A stretch of DNA of 64,000 nucleotides from Stieleria varia (GTDB taxonomy: Bacteria > Planctomycetota > Planctomycetia > Pirellulales > Pirellulaceae). The translations under genes were made by a program, and so were the position numbers. Positions 9,365 through 16,760 of the stretch are shown piece after piece. The stretch lies in contig NZ_CP151726.1 in the NCBI RefSeq assembly GCF_038443385.1, positions 8,060,001 through 8,124,000 on the forward strand, written 5' to 3'. Within the stretch, counting starts at the first letter, position 1, and every line of letters begins with the position of its first letter. The notes under the pieces are model-generated. The model was not told where the DNA came from and made no database searches. It saw only the letters and a program-made list of their open reading frames with translations.

Positions 9365-9757
9365 TCATTCAAAGATCTTCTGCAACGATTGAATTGCATC
9401 AATGATCAGAGTGGCCTGAGTATCAACAAACTCTATGGGCGTTTCGCCTGCTCTTGTTTCAAAAAACTCGCCCGGGACGAAATCCCCGTAGCTGGACACG
9501 AAACATTTCAGTGCTTCACAGGATTCCTTCATCGACGTCCGAAAACTTGCGTCGTTATGAAAGGCTTGCAGTTCAACATCAATCATCCCCGGGGGTGCGG
9601 CCAAACCCTGCTGCTTGAGTTCGCTGATGAAATGCTCGACTCCGGCGTGGAGGTACTCGTCGCCAAAACACTCTTCCGCGAGCAAACCCACTAGCAAGCA
9701 AACTTGGTCGTTGAGCCGCACGGCTCGACTTCGAAATTCAATGTAGCTTGATGCCAT
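9365..9757 (-). CDS. Hypothetical protein in immunity array
   Basis: 130-aa soluble, helix-rich acidic protein with no recognised family. It begins MASSYIEFRSRAVRLNDQVCLLVGLL and has a well-conserved-looking EECFGDEYLHAGVEHFISEL segment. No signal peptide or membrane helix. It lies 57 nt upstream of the 171-aa paralogue and 117 nt downstream of the DUF1629-like gene, all on the same strand. Its size, acidity and place in a row of immunity-type genes suggest an immunity protein for a lost or distant toxin. This is contextual only. Confidence 0.65.
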   Translation of the reverse strand: MASSYIEFRSRAVRLNDQVCLLVGLLAEECFGDEYLHAGVEHFISELKQQGLAAPPGMIDVELQAFHNDASFRTSMKESCEALKCFVSSYGDFVPGEFFETRAGETPIEFVDTQATLIIDAIQSLQKIFE

Positions 9758-9874
9758 TGAAGCATTTTCCCTAGGACAAGGCTCGGGACATTATCTCTTC
9801 CACTTCAAGATCCCTCTCCCGTTACGTGCTATCGCAAAGACTCCGTTCAATTCGGTTTGAATTCGCACCGAGAT

Positions 9875-10636
9875 TCAATCGAACAGCTTGTTGTTTCGCC
9901 GGAATTCCAATCCCGTCAATCCTGCATCTCGCAAAGCCTCGTACAGTTCCCGTCGAACGTATGTCTCCGTCGCACTCAGTTTTCCCATGCCGAAGATGGC
10001 AGGCTTGGGGGCGTGTCCCGCCATGAATGTCAATTTTTTGTAGGCGAGCCGATTGAAACGTTTGCTTCCTTCCAGCTCCCCTTTCATCGCTTGAACTTTC
10101 TTCTGCTTCAAGTCCTCAACCGAAGAGACTTCGACCAAGTGCTTCGGGCTACCCGACATTTCCTCAAGATAGAATTCACACTCACCAATGTCGATATCTT
10201 CCATCAAGACATGATTGGCAACGAAGAGCAAGGTGTACCGCTGCACCTCTTTTCCGCGACGCACTTCCGCTTTGTACTTTTTTGATTTACCCAAATCAAA
10301 TTGCTCGAAAACAGCAAGTGCTTTGTCGCTAAGCAAAAACGCGTGAGACCAAAGCCCTGCCGACAACACGTCAGTCCACTTGGCAGCTCGACTTAACTCT
10401 AGCACGATCGGTTCGTGCAGGGACTTGGGAAAGCGGTCCTGATACAGATCACCATCGTCTTCCAAATACTCCTTGCTTGTATCAAGACTTGCCTGGGGAT
10501 AGTCTCCGACCTCGGATCTCTCTGTCGAGAGCATTGCGGCAACAAAGTTTCGTGAGGCGGATTGATCGCCAATGAACCGATCAACCTCGCTTTCGATTTG
10601 CAAGACAAGATCGTCCAACTCAGAATGTTCGTCCAT
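9875..10636 (-). CDS. DUF1629/Imm11-like candidate immunity protein (copy 1)
   Basis: 253 aa, soluble. It is a paralogue of the gene ending at 13277. Shared blocks are DGDLYQDRFP/DGYLYFDRFP, KWTDVLSA/EWTDVLSA, an FVANHV/FICNHV strand, AGHAPKPAIFGM/PGHAPSADIFGM, and the C-terminal ETYVRRELYEALRDAGLTGL motif. The last motif (strand, then L.dAl..aGltGl.F) is the hallmark end of DUF1629/Imm11-type immunity proteins. No catalytic residues are evident. It sits in the middle of the leftward array. The specific toxin it answers is not visible. Family call is moderate; paralogy is certain from the sequence. Confidence 0.7.
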   Translation of the reverse strand: MDEHSELDDLVLQIESEVDRFIGDQSASRNFVAAMLSTERSEVGDYPQASLDTSKEYLEDDGDLYQDRFPKSLHEPIVLELSRAAKWTDVLSAGLWSHAFLLSDKALAVFEQFDLGKSKKYKAEVRRGKEVQRYTLLFVANHVLMEDIDIGECEFYLEEMSGSPKHLVEVSSVEDLKQKKVQAMKGELEGSKRFNRLAYKKLTFMAGHAPKPAIFGMGKLSATETYVRRELYEALRDAGLTGLEFRRNNKLFD

Positions 10637-10708
10637 TTTGTTCGTCCAACTGTGGAATGCGGATAGTCAACAGGTGAAATCAAAGGCCTGACCGCCTTGA
10701 TGGCTGTA

Positions 10709-11158
10709 CTAAAGATCCTCGTCGTACAACTTAATCAACATCTCGGCTTGCTTCACTGTAGGACTAACCTGAAAAGGATCACCTACGTATGCAAACTCGG
10801 GGATCTCTTCGTCACCATTTGACGACTTCCGCTCGATCACTCCTTCCCAATACCTCAAAGCCTCTATCAATAAATCAGAATCAAAGGTGACTGACTGGGC
10901 GGTGCCGAAAATACTCTCCAAGAAAGTCCATTGCTGTGTTACGACGAGCTTATGTCCATTACCCAATAGCTGAATAGGCCCACCTGAATCCGGCAAAATT
11001 GCAGCGAGTGATTCATTCAGGTAGTGACGACAAGAAGCAACTGCCTTTCCTACATCTTGTGTCAGGAAATTTCCTATGACTTCAAAAGGTGGGTCAAAAA
11101 CGGCGATCCAGATCTCGTCACTTAAATCGAGTGTGACCGGCAACCCGCCGGTTAACAT
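10709..11158 (-). pseudogene. 3' part of unknown immunity-array gene, 5' end cut off by IS insertion
   Basis: The present frame encodes 149 aa, but its first 10 residues (MLTGGLPVTL) come from the end of the insertion element. Genuine sequence starts at DLSDEIWIAVFDPPFEVIG. The other side of the element (12853-12909) reads MNTRVSGRVV-DLS in the same frame through the 9-bp target duplication. Removing 1724 bp plus one duplication therefore restores a single protein of ~149-155 aa. The element happens to supply an in-frame ATG, so a chimeric protein of nearly full length could still be made. No known domain; probably an immunity-type gene by position. Confidence 0.75.
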
Positions 11159-12852
11159 GCCATGGTAAGCGGAGTGTAGTGGCAGACCATGTTACGGTTT
11201 GGATGGGTGCTCTCGCTCAACTCCGTGACTCGCTGTTTGCAGAATTTATCCCAGTAGTCACTCTGAAATACCGCCCGCACGTTGAGCATGCTCCGTGCAG
11301 CTTCCAGCGTCCAACGCATCCCGCTTCGTTCCATGCGGTCCTTTACCAAGTGCCCGCACGCGCCTTCGATCACACCCGAGGCAATCGGGTAGCCTGCAGC
11401 AAGATATTCGTCGTAACGCATCCGATCCTTGTGTTTCTCGAAGTAACCACAGATGCGTCGAAGGTCTTTGAGTTTATCGCCCTTGAGTTTCCCAAGCGAA
11501 CCCATTCGACGTAGCCCTCGGATCACCCCGTTGACCTCACCACGCAGGATTTTCAGCAATCGCTCCCGCGTAAACGCTGCTCGCTTTTCGCTGGATTTCT
11601 CGAACAATGACGAAGCCTCCCACACGTAAGTCGCTACGTGAATGATGTCCAAGATTGGCACCACTAATGGATCGTCGCCTAAGTGTAACTGCGCGACTTC
11701 CCAGAGGCTCTGCTGACCGTCCATTAACAGAATGATCACTTGGAGTTTCTTTCGGCGGACACTGACTTGATCTGCGAGCCATGCGATCCCCTCGTGGATA
11801 CCGCTGATGGGAACCTCCGTATCGTCGTCCACGAAGGTCGCGGGAAAGTGAGCCGATGTGTGCTTGTGCTTTGGCCGCGGTCGTTTCTTTTTGCTCTTGC
11901 GTGATTGCGTGCCGGGTTCTTTGTCATCACGGAACAAGGCAGCGACAATTTGCTCGGCTGTGCGAACATAGGGATCGACGGTGTAAGCACTCGTGACCGT
12001 TGCCATGCGACGGTTTCCGGGCCGTTTCTTTGCTGTCTCAAAAGCAGCCACTTTGGCGGCATCGTCTTTGATTAAGGGAACGCCCTTGCAGTCGGCCGAA
12101 GCGACGAGAAGCTCGGCTTCATCCTTCTTTTTGGGCGTCGGCAAGTCGTCCAGAAAGGCATCGGCCTCGACCCCCATTCTCTGGCTGGTCTGTTCGAGCG
12201 TGTCGATCGAGAATTTCGCTCCGAAAACGAGTTCGAGATTATCAGCGGCCTGGTTGAATGCGGATTCGACGCAGAACATTTGGGAGAACTCTTGGAGCAG
12301 GTACGACCAGCGGTGCTCCGGCAGTTGCATGCGGGCGCTGATCGGATGCAGTTCGATTCTCTTGTTCTTTCCCGGGCTGTAGGTGTACTGTTGAAAGGCG
12401 TGTTCACCGAAAATCGACCGAACCACCGTGTCGGTCGGTTTCTCGCTGCGTCGCAGTGTTTTGCCTGATTCGCTGACCGCTTGATCACCAAGGTCCCCCT
12501 TGCCTTGGAGTTTGGTGAAGAGCTCCATCGCCAGAAAGCCGGTTTTCAAGACAAGATTCCACACGGCACGCTCGGTTTCATCGAAAGACTGGCCGCATTT
12601 AGAAGCATTGACGACGTGTTCTCGGATGGTGTCGCCGCACTGCTGCAGTTTCTCGGCGATTTGCTCGGGCGACTGCGGAAAAGAAGACGAAGTGGGGTTG
12701 TCAATATCGCTTGAATGTTCGACGCTCATTTCAGCGGCCTCCTGCCTTTGATACCTGGAAGTTAGAACCCAAATCATGGCAGGTTGGCCGCTTTTTGTTT
12801 ACCCAGATTCCGCAATGCTCCGCAGAAGCCCCGCGGGTTGCCGGTCACACTC
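11129..12852 (-). mobile_element. ISKra4-family insertion sequence, copy 1 (1724 bp)
   Basis: Complete element with terminal inverted repeats GAGTGTGACCGGCAACCCGC at both ends. It is flanked by the 9-bp direct repeat ACTTAAATC at 11120-11128 and 12853-12861. A 9-bp duplication is what I recall for the ISKra4 subgroup of this family. It carries a single transposase gene on the minus strand. It is near-identical to the copy at 43027-44750, same length, with a handful of base differences noticed. It interrupts a small gene of the immunity array (see 10709-11158 and 12853-12909). Confidence 0.93.
11152..12729 (-). CDS. ISKra4-family transposase (copy 1)
   Basis: 525 aa from ATG at 12729. This start is preferred over an in-frame ATG 16 codons upstream because AGGAGG lies 8 nt before it. 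DDE-type transposase: first Asp in VASADCKGVPL, second in ILLMDGQQSLWE, and Glu in ASGVIEGACGHLVKDRMERSGMRW, the family-typical C-terminal block. A Lys/Arg-rich segment (SRKSKKKRPRPKHKHT) lies between the first and second Asp. It is intact, with no frameshift. It differs from copy 2 by one residue noticed (Glu here, Gln there, at residue 188). Confidence 0.93.
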   Translation of the reverse strand: MSVEHSSDIDNPTSSSFPQSPEQIAEKLQQCGDTIREHVVNASKCGQSFDETERAVWNLVLKTGFLAMELFTKLQGKGDLGDQAVSESGKTLRRSEKPTDTVVRSIFGEHAFQQYTYSPGKNKRIELHPISARMQLPEHRWSYLLQEFSQMFCVESAFNQAADNLELVFGAKFSIDTLEQTSQRMGVEADAFLDDLPTPKKKDEAELLVASADCKGVPLIKDDAAKVAAFETAKKRPGNRRMATVTSAYTVDPYVRTAEQIVAALFRDDKEPGTQSRKSKKKRPRPKHKHTSAHFPATFVDDDTEVPISGIHEGIAWLADQVSVRRKKLQVIILLMDGQQSLWEVAQLHLGDDPLVVPILDIIHVATYVWEASSLFEKSSEKRAAFTRERLLKILRGEVNGVIRGLRRMGSLGKLKGDKLKDLRRICGYFEKHKDRMRYDEYLAAGYPIASGVIEGACGHLVKDRMERSGMRWTLEAARSMLNVRAVFQSDYWDKFCKQRVTELSESTHPNRNMVCHYTPLTMAC

Positions 12853-12909
12853 ACTTAAATCGACCACTCTGCCAGAAACTCTCGTATTCATATTCTGCCG
12901 TTTAAGCAT
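12853..12909 (-). pseudogene. 5' fragment of IS-interrupted gene
   Basis: Leftward from ATG at 12909 (or 12891) the frame reads MLKRQN-MNTRVSGRVV-DLS and runs into the IS end at 12852. The 9-bp target duplication (GATTTAAGT on this strand) joins in frame to the fragment at 10709-11158. No strong Shine-Dalgarno precedes either ATG. On its own this fragment would be translated into the element and terminated. Confidence 0.7.
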
Positions 12910-13276
12910 TTTGCCACGCTGAATGAGCAACACCGTCCCTTAAAAGCGTCTTGATTTTCGCATCTTTCGGGTAAGTTTAGCGGATCACGCTTGGAGGAGC
13001 GTGGATTGGACTTGGAAAACGAAAACGCGAGCACCAGCAATCGTTTTAGTGGCAACCACCTCAAACTCCGCTGCACGCACGATGTGTCCCCTGGGTCACA
13101 GCATCAATCCTCAAACAACATCAGCACGCGGCGAATGAGTCGTCGGAGTTGCGCCCGCAGCGACAATCGAAGTCCACTAAACCAATCAGCGCAGGACTGC
13201 TCAGTAAACGGAACCGCTTTCTGTCTTCACTCAAACTCGTCCACGAACACGACAGGTTGGGGGGCAGCTCGATTTC
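12910..13276. other. Intergenic stretch without a supported gene
   Basis: 367 bp. Only short frames are present on the minus strand. One of ~38 codons ends SLRAQLRRLIRRVLMLFED and might be a worn-down gene end, but I cannot assign it. A rightward frame crossing the region overlaps the DUF1629-like gene antisense and has low-complexity composition. No convincing promoter or terminator was identified. Confidence 0.5.
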
Positions 13277-14041
13277 CTACAGAAACAATCGAGTATTACT
13301 GGCAAATTGAAGTCCAGACACACCTGCTTTCAGCAAAGCGTCTCGCAGCGGAGTGGAAACGTACGTTTTTGTGTCCAATTGACTCATCCCGAAAATGTCA
13401 GCTGAAGGTGCGTGTCCTGGCAGCAGCTGAACCTTTCCCATTGCGATCCTGGAAAACGGCTCGCTGTCGGGTAGTGACCCTTCGTTTGCCTGCTGGACTT
13501 TCGCCAGGTAATCAGCCTTGTCAACGACTGCTATCTCGCCCAATGGATCACTGAGCATATCGACCAAAAAACATTCAGTTCTAGGAAAGTCGACATCGTC
13601 CAGCGTCACGTGGTTGCAAATGAAGATGTAGGTGTAATCCCTCTTCTCTTTCTTCTTGCCCAGAACCGCCGCTTCGTAGTACTTCACGTTCCCCAGATCA
13701 AAACGTTTGAAAACTTCCAACGCTGTCGAGTTCACGAGGAGACAAAAGTACTTGATCGACGCGGACAACACATCGGTCCACTCTGCCCCACTTTGCAGTC
13801 GCAACTCAATCGGATTGCCAGCCGGCTCGGGGAACCGGTCAAAGTACAAATACCCATCGTCCTGGAAGTCACCGTTCGCTTTCGGAGGGGCCGCCTGCGG
13901 ATACACTCCGACGATGTCCTCGTCTAAACAAAAAGACAGCTCGACGACGGAATCGCTCCCACTCCTCCCCTTTGAAATGCTCTGGGACCTCAACTCCAAT
14001 TGCTCAGCCGCTTCGTCAAGCGATGACTTTTTCTTACTCAT
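13277..14041 (-). CDS. DUF1629/Imm11-like candidate immunity protein (copy 2)
   Basis: 254 aa when started at ATG 14041 (MSKKKSSLDEAAEQLEL). This start is chosen because AGGA stands 7 nt upstream and the length then matches the 253-aa paralogue at 9875-10636. The frame stays open to an ATG at 14095, giving 272 aa. Conserved blocks: DGYLYFDRFP, EWTDVLSA, YIFICNHVTLDDVDFP, LPGHAPSADIFGM and the C-terminal TKTYVSTPLRDALLKAGVSGLQF, the family-like end. Soluble, no signal peptide. It is the third gene behind the giant toxin and is likely an immunity gene kept from an earlier toxin tip. Confidence 0.72.
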   Translation of the reverse strand: MSKKKSSLDEAAEQLELRSQSISKGRSGSDSVVELSFCLDEDIVGVYPQAAPPKANGDFQDDGYLYFDRFPEPAGNPIELRLQSGAEWTDVLSASIKYFCLLVNSTALEVFKRFDLGNVKYYEAAVLGKKKEKRDYTYIFICNHVTLDDVDFPRTECFLVDMLSDPLGEIAVVDKADYLAKVQQANEGSLPDSEPFSRIAMGKVQLLPGHAPSADIFGMSQLDTKTYVSTPLRDALLKAGVSGLQFASNTRLFL

Positions 14042-14201
14042 CCAAGGTTCCTGAATTGATGGAAGCGTTTCGTTACGAAACAGATCAAGAGTCACAGGGT
14101 ACCAATATAGCTCGATGGCGATAGCGTGCGTGGTCGCGGGCGGCGGTACCGAAATGAGTAAATTGGTTGCGTTGTTTTCATCAATCCGATTCAGATAGCC
14201 T

Positions 14202-15314
14202 TTAGCTATTTCGATCGCTCAAATAACTAGCGAGTCTATCGCGATCAGACGACAAGCCCTTCAACCCAAACCACCTAGAAATGTGATTCACAAACCTTTC
14301 TTCGTCGCCCCACAAAGAATCATTTTCAATGACGGCGTTGAGAACAATTCTTTGCGGGCAAGTCAACTTCTCTGCCCCATCCTCAAAATTCAGCCTGTCT
14401 GGGAAATACGCTCTTACGATCTCAACGCATGAGTCGCTCAGCAACACATTTGAATGACTCACGCGTTCTGCAAATGCCCGCGCAACATCATCGCTTGATA
14501 GAAATTCGCTCGAAAGAAGAATTCGCTCCGCAATGACCACGACATTTGGATGAAACCATGGAAAAATGAAATCATTGGTGAGATCTGCGGGGAACCCATA
14601 GGCGAATTTTTCGATTGCTTGCTTCGGATGACGGCAACATTCAACAAGAGCTAAAAACAGGTCCAAGTCTGACGCCAGCTTGACCGGCGAAACGGTGACC
14701 GCCGTGACAAGTCGTTCCTCAAACGACAACTCCTTCGGTCCAGCAAAGCAAATCGGAACCTCTGCATAGCTTGATAGTTGATTTGCTGCCATCCTGAGCC
14801 CGGCTTTGTCGATCGGTTCCTGCGAACGTTCCCAAAACTCCTGCAACCAACCAGATGGGTCGATCATGGAACGACGCTGGAACTTCCTCTCCAACAAAGC
14901 AGCATTCGTGACAACGTAAGACAGAACGCTCAGAAAGCCTGGGTGAGAGGAGTTCGCGCTAAGCAATGAAGATTCAGATTCCCCAATCAGGTCGGTGCAA
15001 GCAATCGCTATCTCAAAAACTTGTGAGTCGGCTCCTGACTGTTCAAGACTCTCTTTGCAGTTTTCCAGCATCCGACCAGCCAACGAACCAGATCGCAACG
15101 ATGCCTTCCCCCCAGCGAGAAATGTTTTGATCAGCGGATCGAGACAATGGGGAAAGCAATCGTAAACGCGTCCGTAGTCAACGCCTGAGCTTTCCCACAA
15201 TGTGGCCAAAGCTGCACCAACCACCTTCTCATCCGAACCATTGAGCTGCCGAAACAATTCCGGAAACTCTTCACAATCATCTTCCTCGCTCTCCAATTGC
15301 TGCCAATCAACCAT
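14202..15314 (-). CDS. Hypothetical helical-repeat protein in immunity array
   Basis: 370 aa, acidic, almost wholly alpha-helical, with HEAT/armadillo-like spacing of Leu-rich helices. It has no signal peptide, membrane segment or active-site motif. N-terminus MVDWQQLESEEDDCEEFPELFRQL. The composition resembles helical-repeat immunity or adaptor proteins. It lies between the toxin-adjacent 171-aa gene and the DUF1629-like gene on the same strand, but with a large (~850 bp) gap upstream that contains a transposase remnant. It may therefore have its own promoter. Function unknown. Confidence 0.65.
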   Translation of the reverse strand: MVDWQQLESEEDDCEEFPELFRQLNGSDEKVVGAALATLWESSGVDYGRVYDCFPHCLDPLIKTFLAGGKASLRSGSLAGRMLENCKESLEQSGADSQVFEIAIACTDLIGESESSLLSANSSHPGFLSVLSYVVTNAALLERKFQRRSMIDPSGWLQEFWERSQEPIDKAGLRMAANQLSSYAEVPICFAGPKELSFEERLVTAVTVSPVKLASDLDLFLALVECCRHPKQAIEKFAYGFPADLTNDFIFPWFHPNVVVIAERILLSSEFLSSDDVARAFAERVSHSNVLLSDSCVEIVRAYFPDRLNFEDGAEKLTCPQRIVLNAVIENDSLWGDEERFVNHISRWFGLKGLSSDRDRLASYLSDRNS

Positions 15315-15867
15315 TGTCTCTCCGAGTTGATGTCAAACGCCATTTACAGCTCTTCCTCGCCGAGTGGAGTACGCCGCTGGGCCGACAGTCTAAATGCAGC
15401 GAGCTTCCACTCCGAAAGCGGCTAGCTTTCACGCTCGATCCGGCCGGGAAAACGGGACAACAGCCCCAATAAGATAGCAGCAGCGGATCGAACCCTGGCC
15501 TGCAAAGCCATCGCCACGAGGAAACCCATCGCCTGCCTTCACCTCGCGGCACCACCACCGACCCACCCCATGAAGCGACGCGTCCCTCAAATCGCTTCTT
15601 CTCGCGTTCGACGAGCGGGTGACGCATAGCAGGAGAGTCGATGGGCATCAACTGAAACGCAAAGAGCTCCACCGGATGAATTCACAGTGCCTCGCACAAG
15701 CTTCGCCCGAACCCTCGTAATCCAGGTCTTCGCGAAAGCTCGCTGCATGCAACACACCTCGTTGTGGGGACAAATACAGTCAACCTCTTTGAGCGGCCCG
15801 TGGTGAGCTTGGCATCAAGCTGGCGATCCTGCTAGCAGAAAACCAAATCGCTAACGATCACTTTCCG
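15315..15867. other. Intergenic stretch, probable repeat or decayed sequence
   Basis: About 550 bp with no supportable gene. A leftward frame of 121 codons (15307-15672) is rich in Trp, Arg, Ser and Gly (FEGRVASWGGSVV, RRWVSSWRWLCRPGFDP). It reads as translated non-coding repeat rather than protein, and it overlaps the start of the neighbouring gene. The right-hand part leads into the REP-transposase remnant. Confidence 0.5.
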
Positions 15868-16026
15868 CTACACAGAGGCCCGCCCCCTTGTTTTTCCCCA
15901 AGCAAAGTGCTGTGTCCCCAGGGTGGTTTTGTGACCTTCATCGTGAAACAGTGCCCGTCGACCATCACCCCGAGTGATCAGGTGATAGATAGCCGCGAGG
16001 AACTGGAAGCGGTGAGGACGAGGCAT
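15868..16026 (-). pseudogene. Remnant of REP-associated tyrosine transposase (TnpREP / Y1, IS200-like)
   Basis: From ATG at 16026 the minus strand encodes MPRPHRFQFLAAIYHLITRG followed by DGRRALFHDEGH, the typical N-terminus of REP-associated transposases (normally ~200-300 aa). Homology stops after about 35 residues and the frame ends at a TAG at 15868-15870. The HUH histidine pair and catalytic tyrosine are absent, so it is non-functional. REP-like palindromes occur elsewhere in the window (54.3, 56.5, 57.2 kb), consistent with a genome that has or had such enzymes. Confidence 0.75.
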
Positions 16027-16168
16027 GATCAACCTTGGAGCGGAGCACGATCAAACGGCAATTGAATCCAGAACCGCCGAAAACCCAATGCAAGGCCTGA
16101 CCCCAGCGAAGCTGCTTCATGGCAAGCAAAAATATCAACACTTCACGGAACGGTTACGATTTTTCTGC

Positions 16169-16684
16169 CTACAAACCACCAACCACCGACCTGTAGAAAC
16201 CGAGGTACCCACTCCCCCCCGCCCGCTCGGAACATTCACGAGCAACTTCGATACCGCGACCTTTCCAGCCCACTCGATTAACAATTGCGTCGGCGGCAAA
16301 AAGCATGGCATCCAGGAAACGTTCAGAATCCTCAGCGCAACCTATCGGGTCAGCATCAATAACGTCGTGATGAAGCATTAAAATCCTACCATCACCATCC
16401 ACGACTAGCGGATCTGCTTCACAGTACGCAAATCGAGTCCCTCCTTTAACGGATGTGACACCAGAATCAAATCGCACAATCCCGATCGCAATGGAGGAAC
16501 AATCAAATGCCGTAACCAGATGTTCAACTTCCGTGTTCTTTGCCTCATAGGTCTGTCTCTGCTTCGCGTCAAATGCTGATTGGACATCCGCAATCTCTTC
16601 AGCGTCCAGCCCGTACTCCTCTAAATCCACGGCGGAGGGCATCAATGTTCGAAGCGAATTTACAAATGCAACTGCATCCATCAA
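16169..16684 (-). CDS. Candidate cognate immunity protein of the giant nuclease toxin
   Basis: 171 aa, soluble, no signal peptide. It starts 76 nt behind the stop codon of the 6872-aa toxin on the same strand, the standard place for the immunity gene of a polymorphic toxin. A paralogue lies at 8792-9307. Shared motifs: IGIVRFDSGV, CEADPLVVD, MLHHD, CAE.SE.FLDA, IVNRV.WKGRGIE and RSVVGGL. No enzyme motif. Expected role: bind and neutralise the C-terminal LHH/HNH-type nuclease in the cytoplasm. The pairing is inferred from position, and family membership is unassigned. Confidence 0.75.
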   Translation of the reverse strand: MMDAVAFVNSLRTLMPSAVDLEEYGLDAEEIADVQSAFDAKQRQTYEAKNTEVEHLVTAFDCSSIAIGIVRFDSGVTSVKGGTRFAYCEADPLVVDGDGRILMLHHDVIDADPIGCAEDSERFLDAMLFAADAIVNRVGWKGRGIEVARECSERAGGSGYLGFYRSVVGGL

Positions 16685-16760
16685 TCAAATCCAAAAGCTG
16701 TGTCCAACGACTTCTTTTCTACCCAACCCGGCCCAATTCTAATCCAGTTTCAATTCCTAT

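Noticed and set aside
12991..13554. Rightward 187-codon frame
   Set aside because: Mostly antisense to the DUF1629-like gene; Ser/Arg/Asn-rich, no protein-like motifs.
15307..15672. Leftward 121-codon frame rich in Trp/Arg/Gly
   Set aside because: Looks like translated repeat DNA and overlaps the start of the 370-aa gene; no domain.
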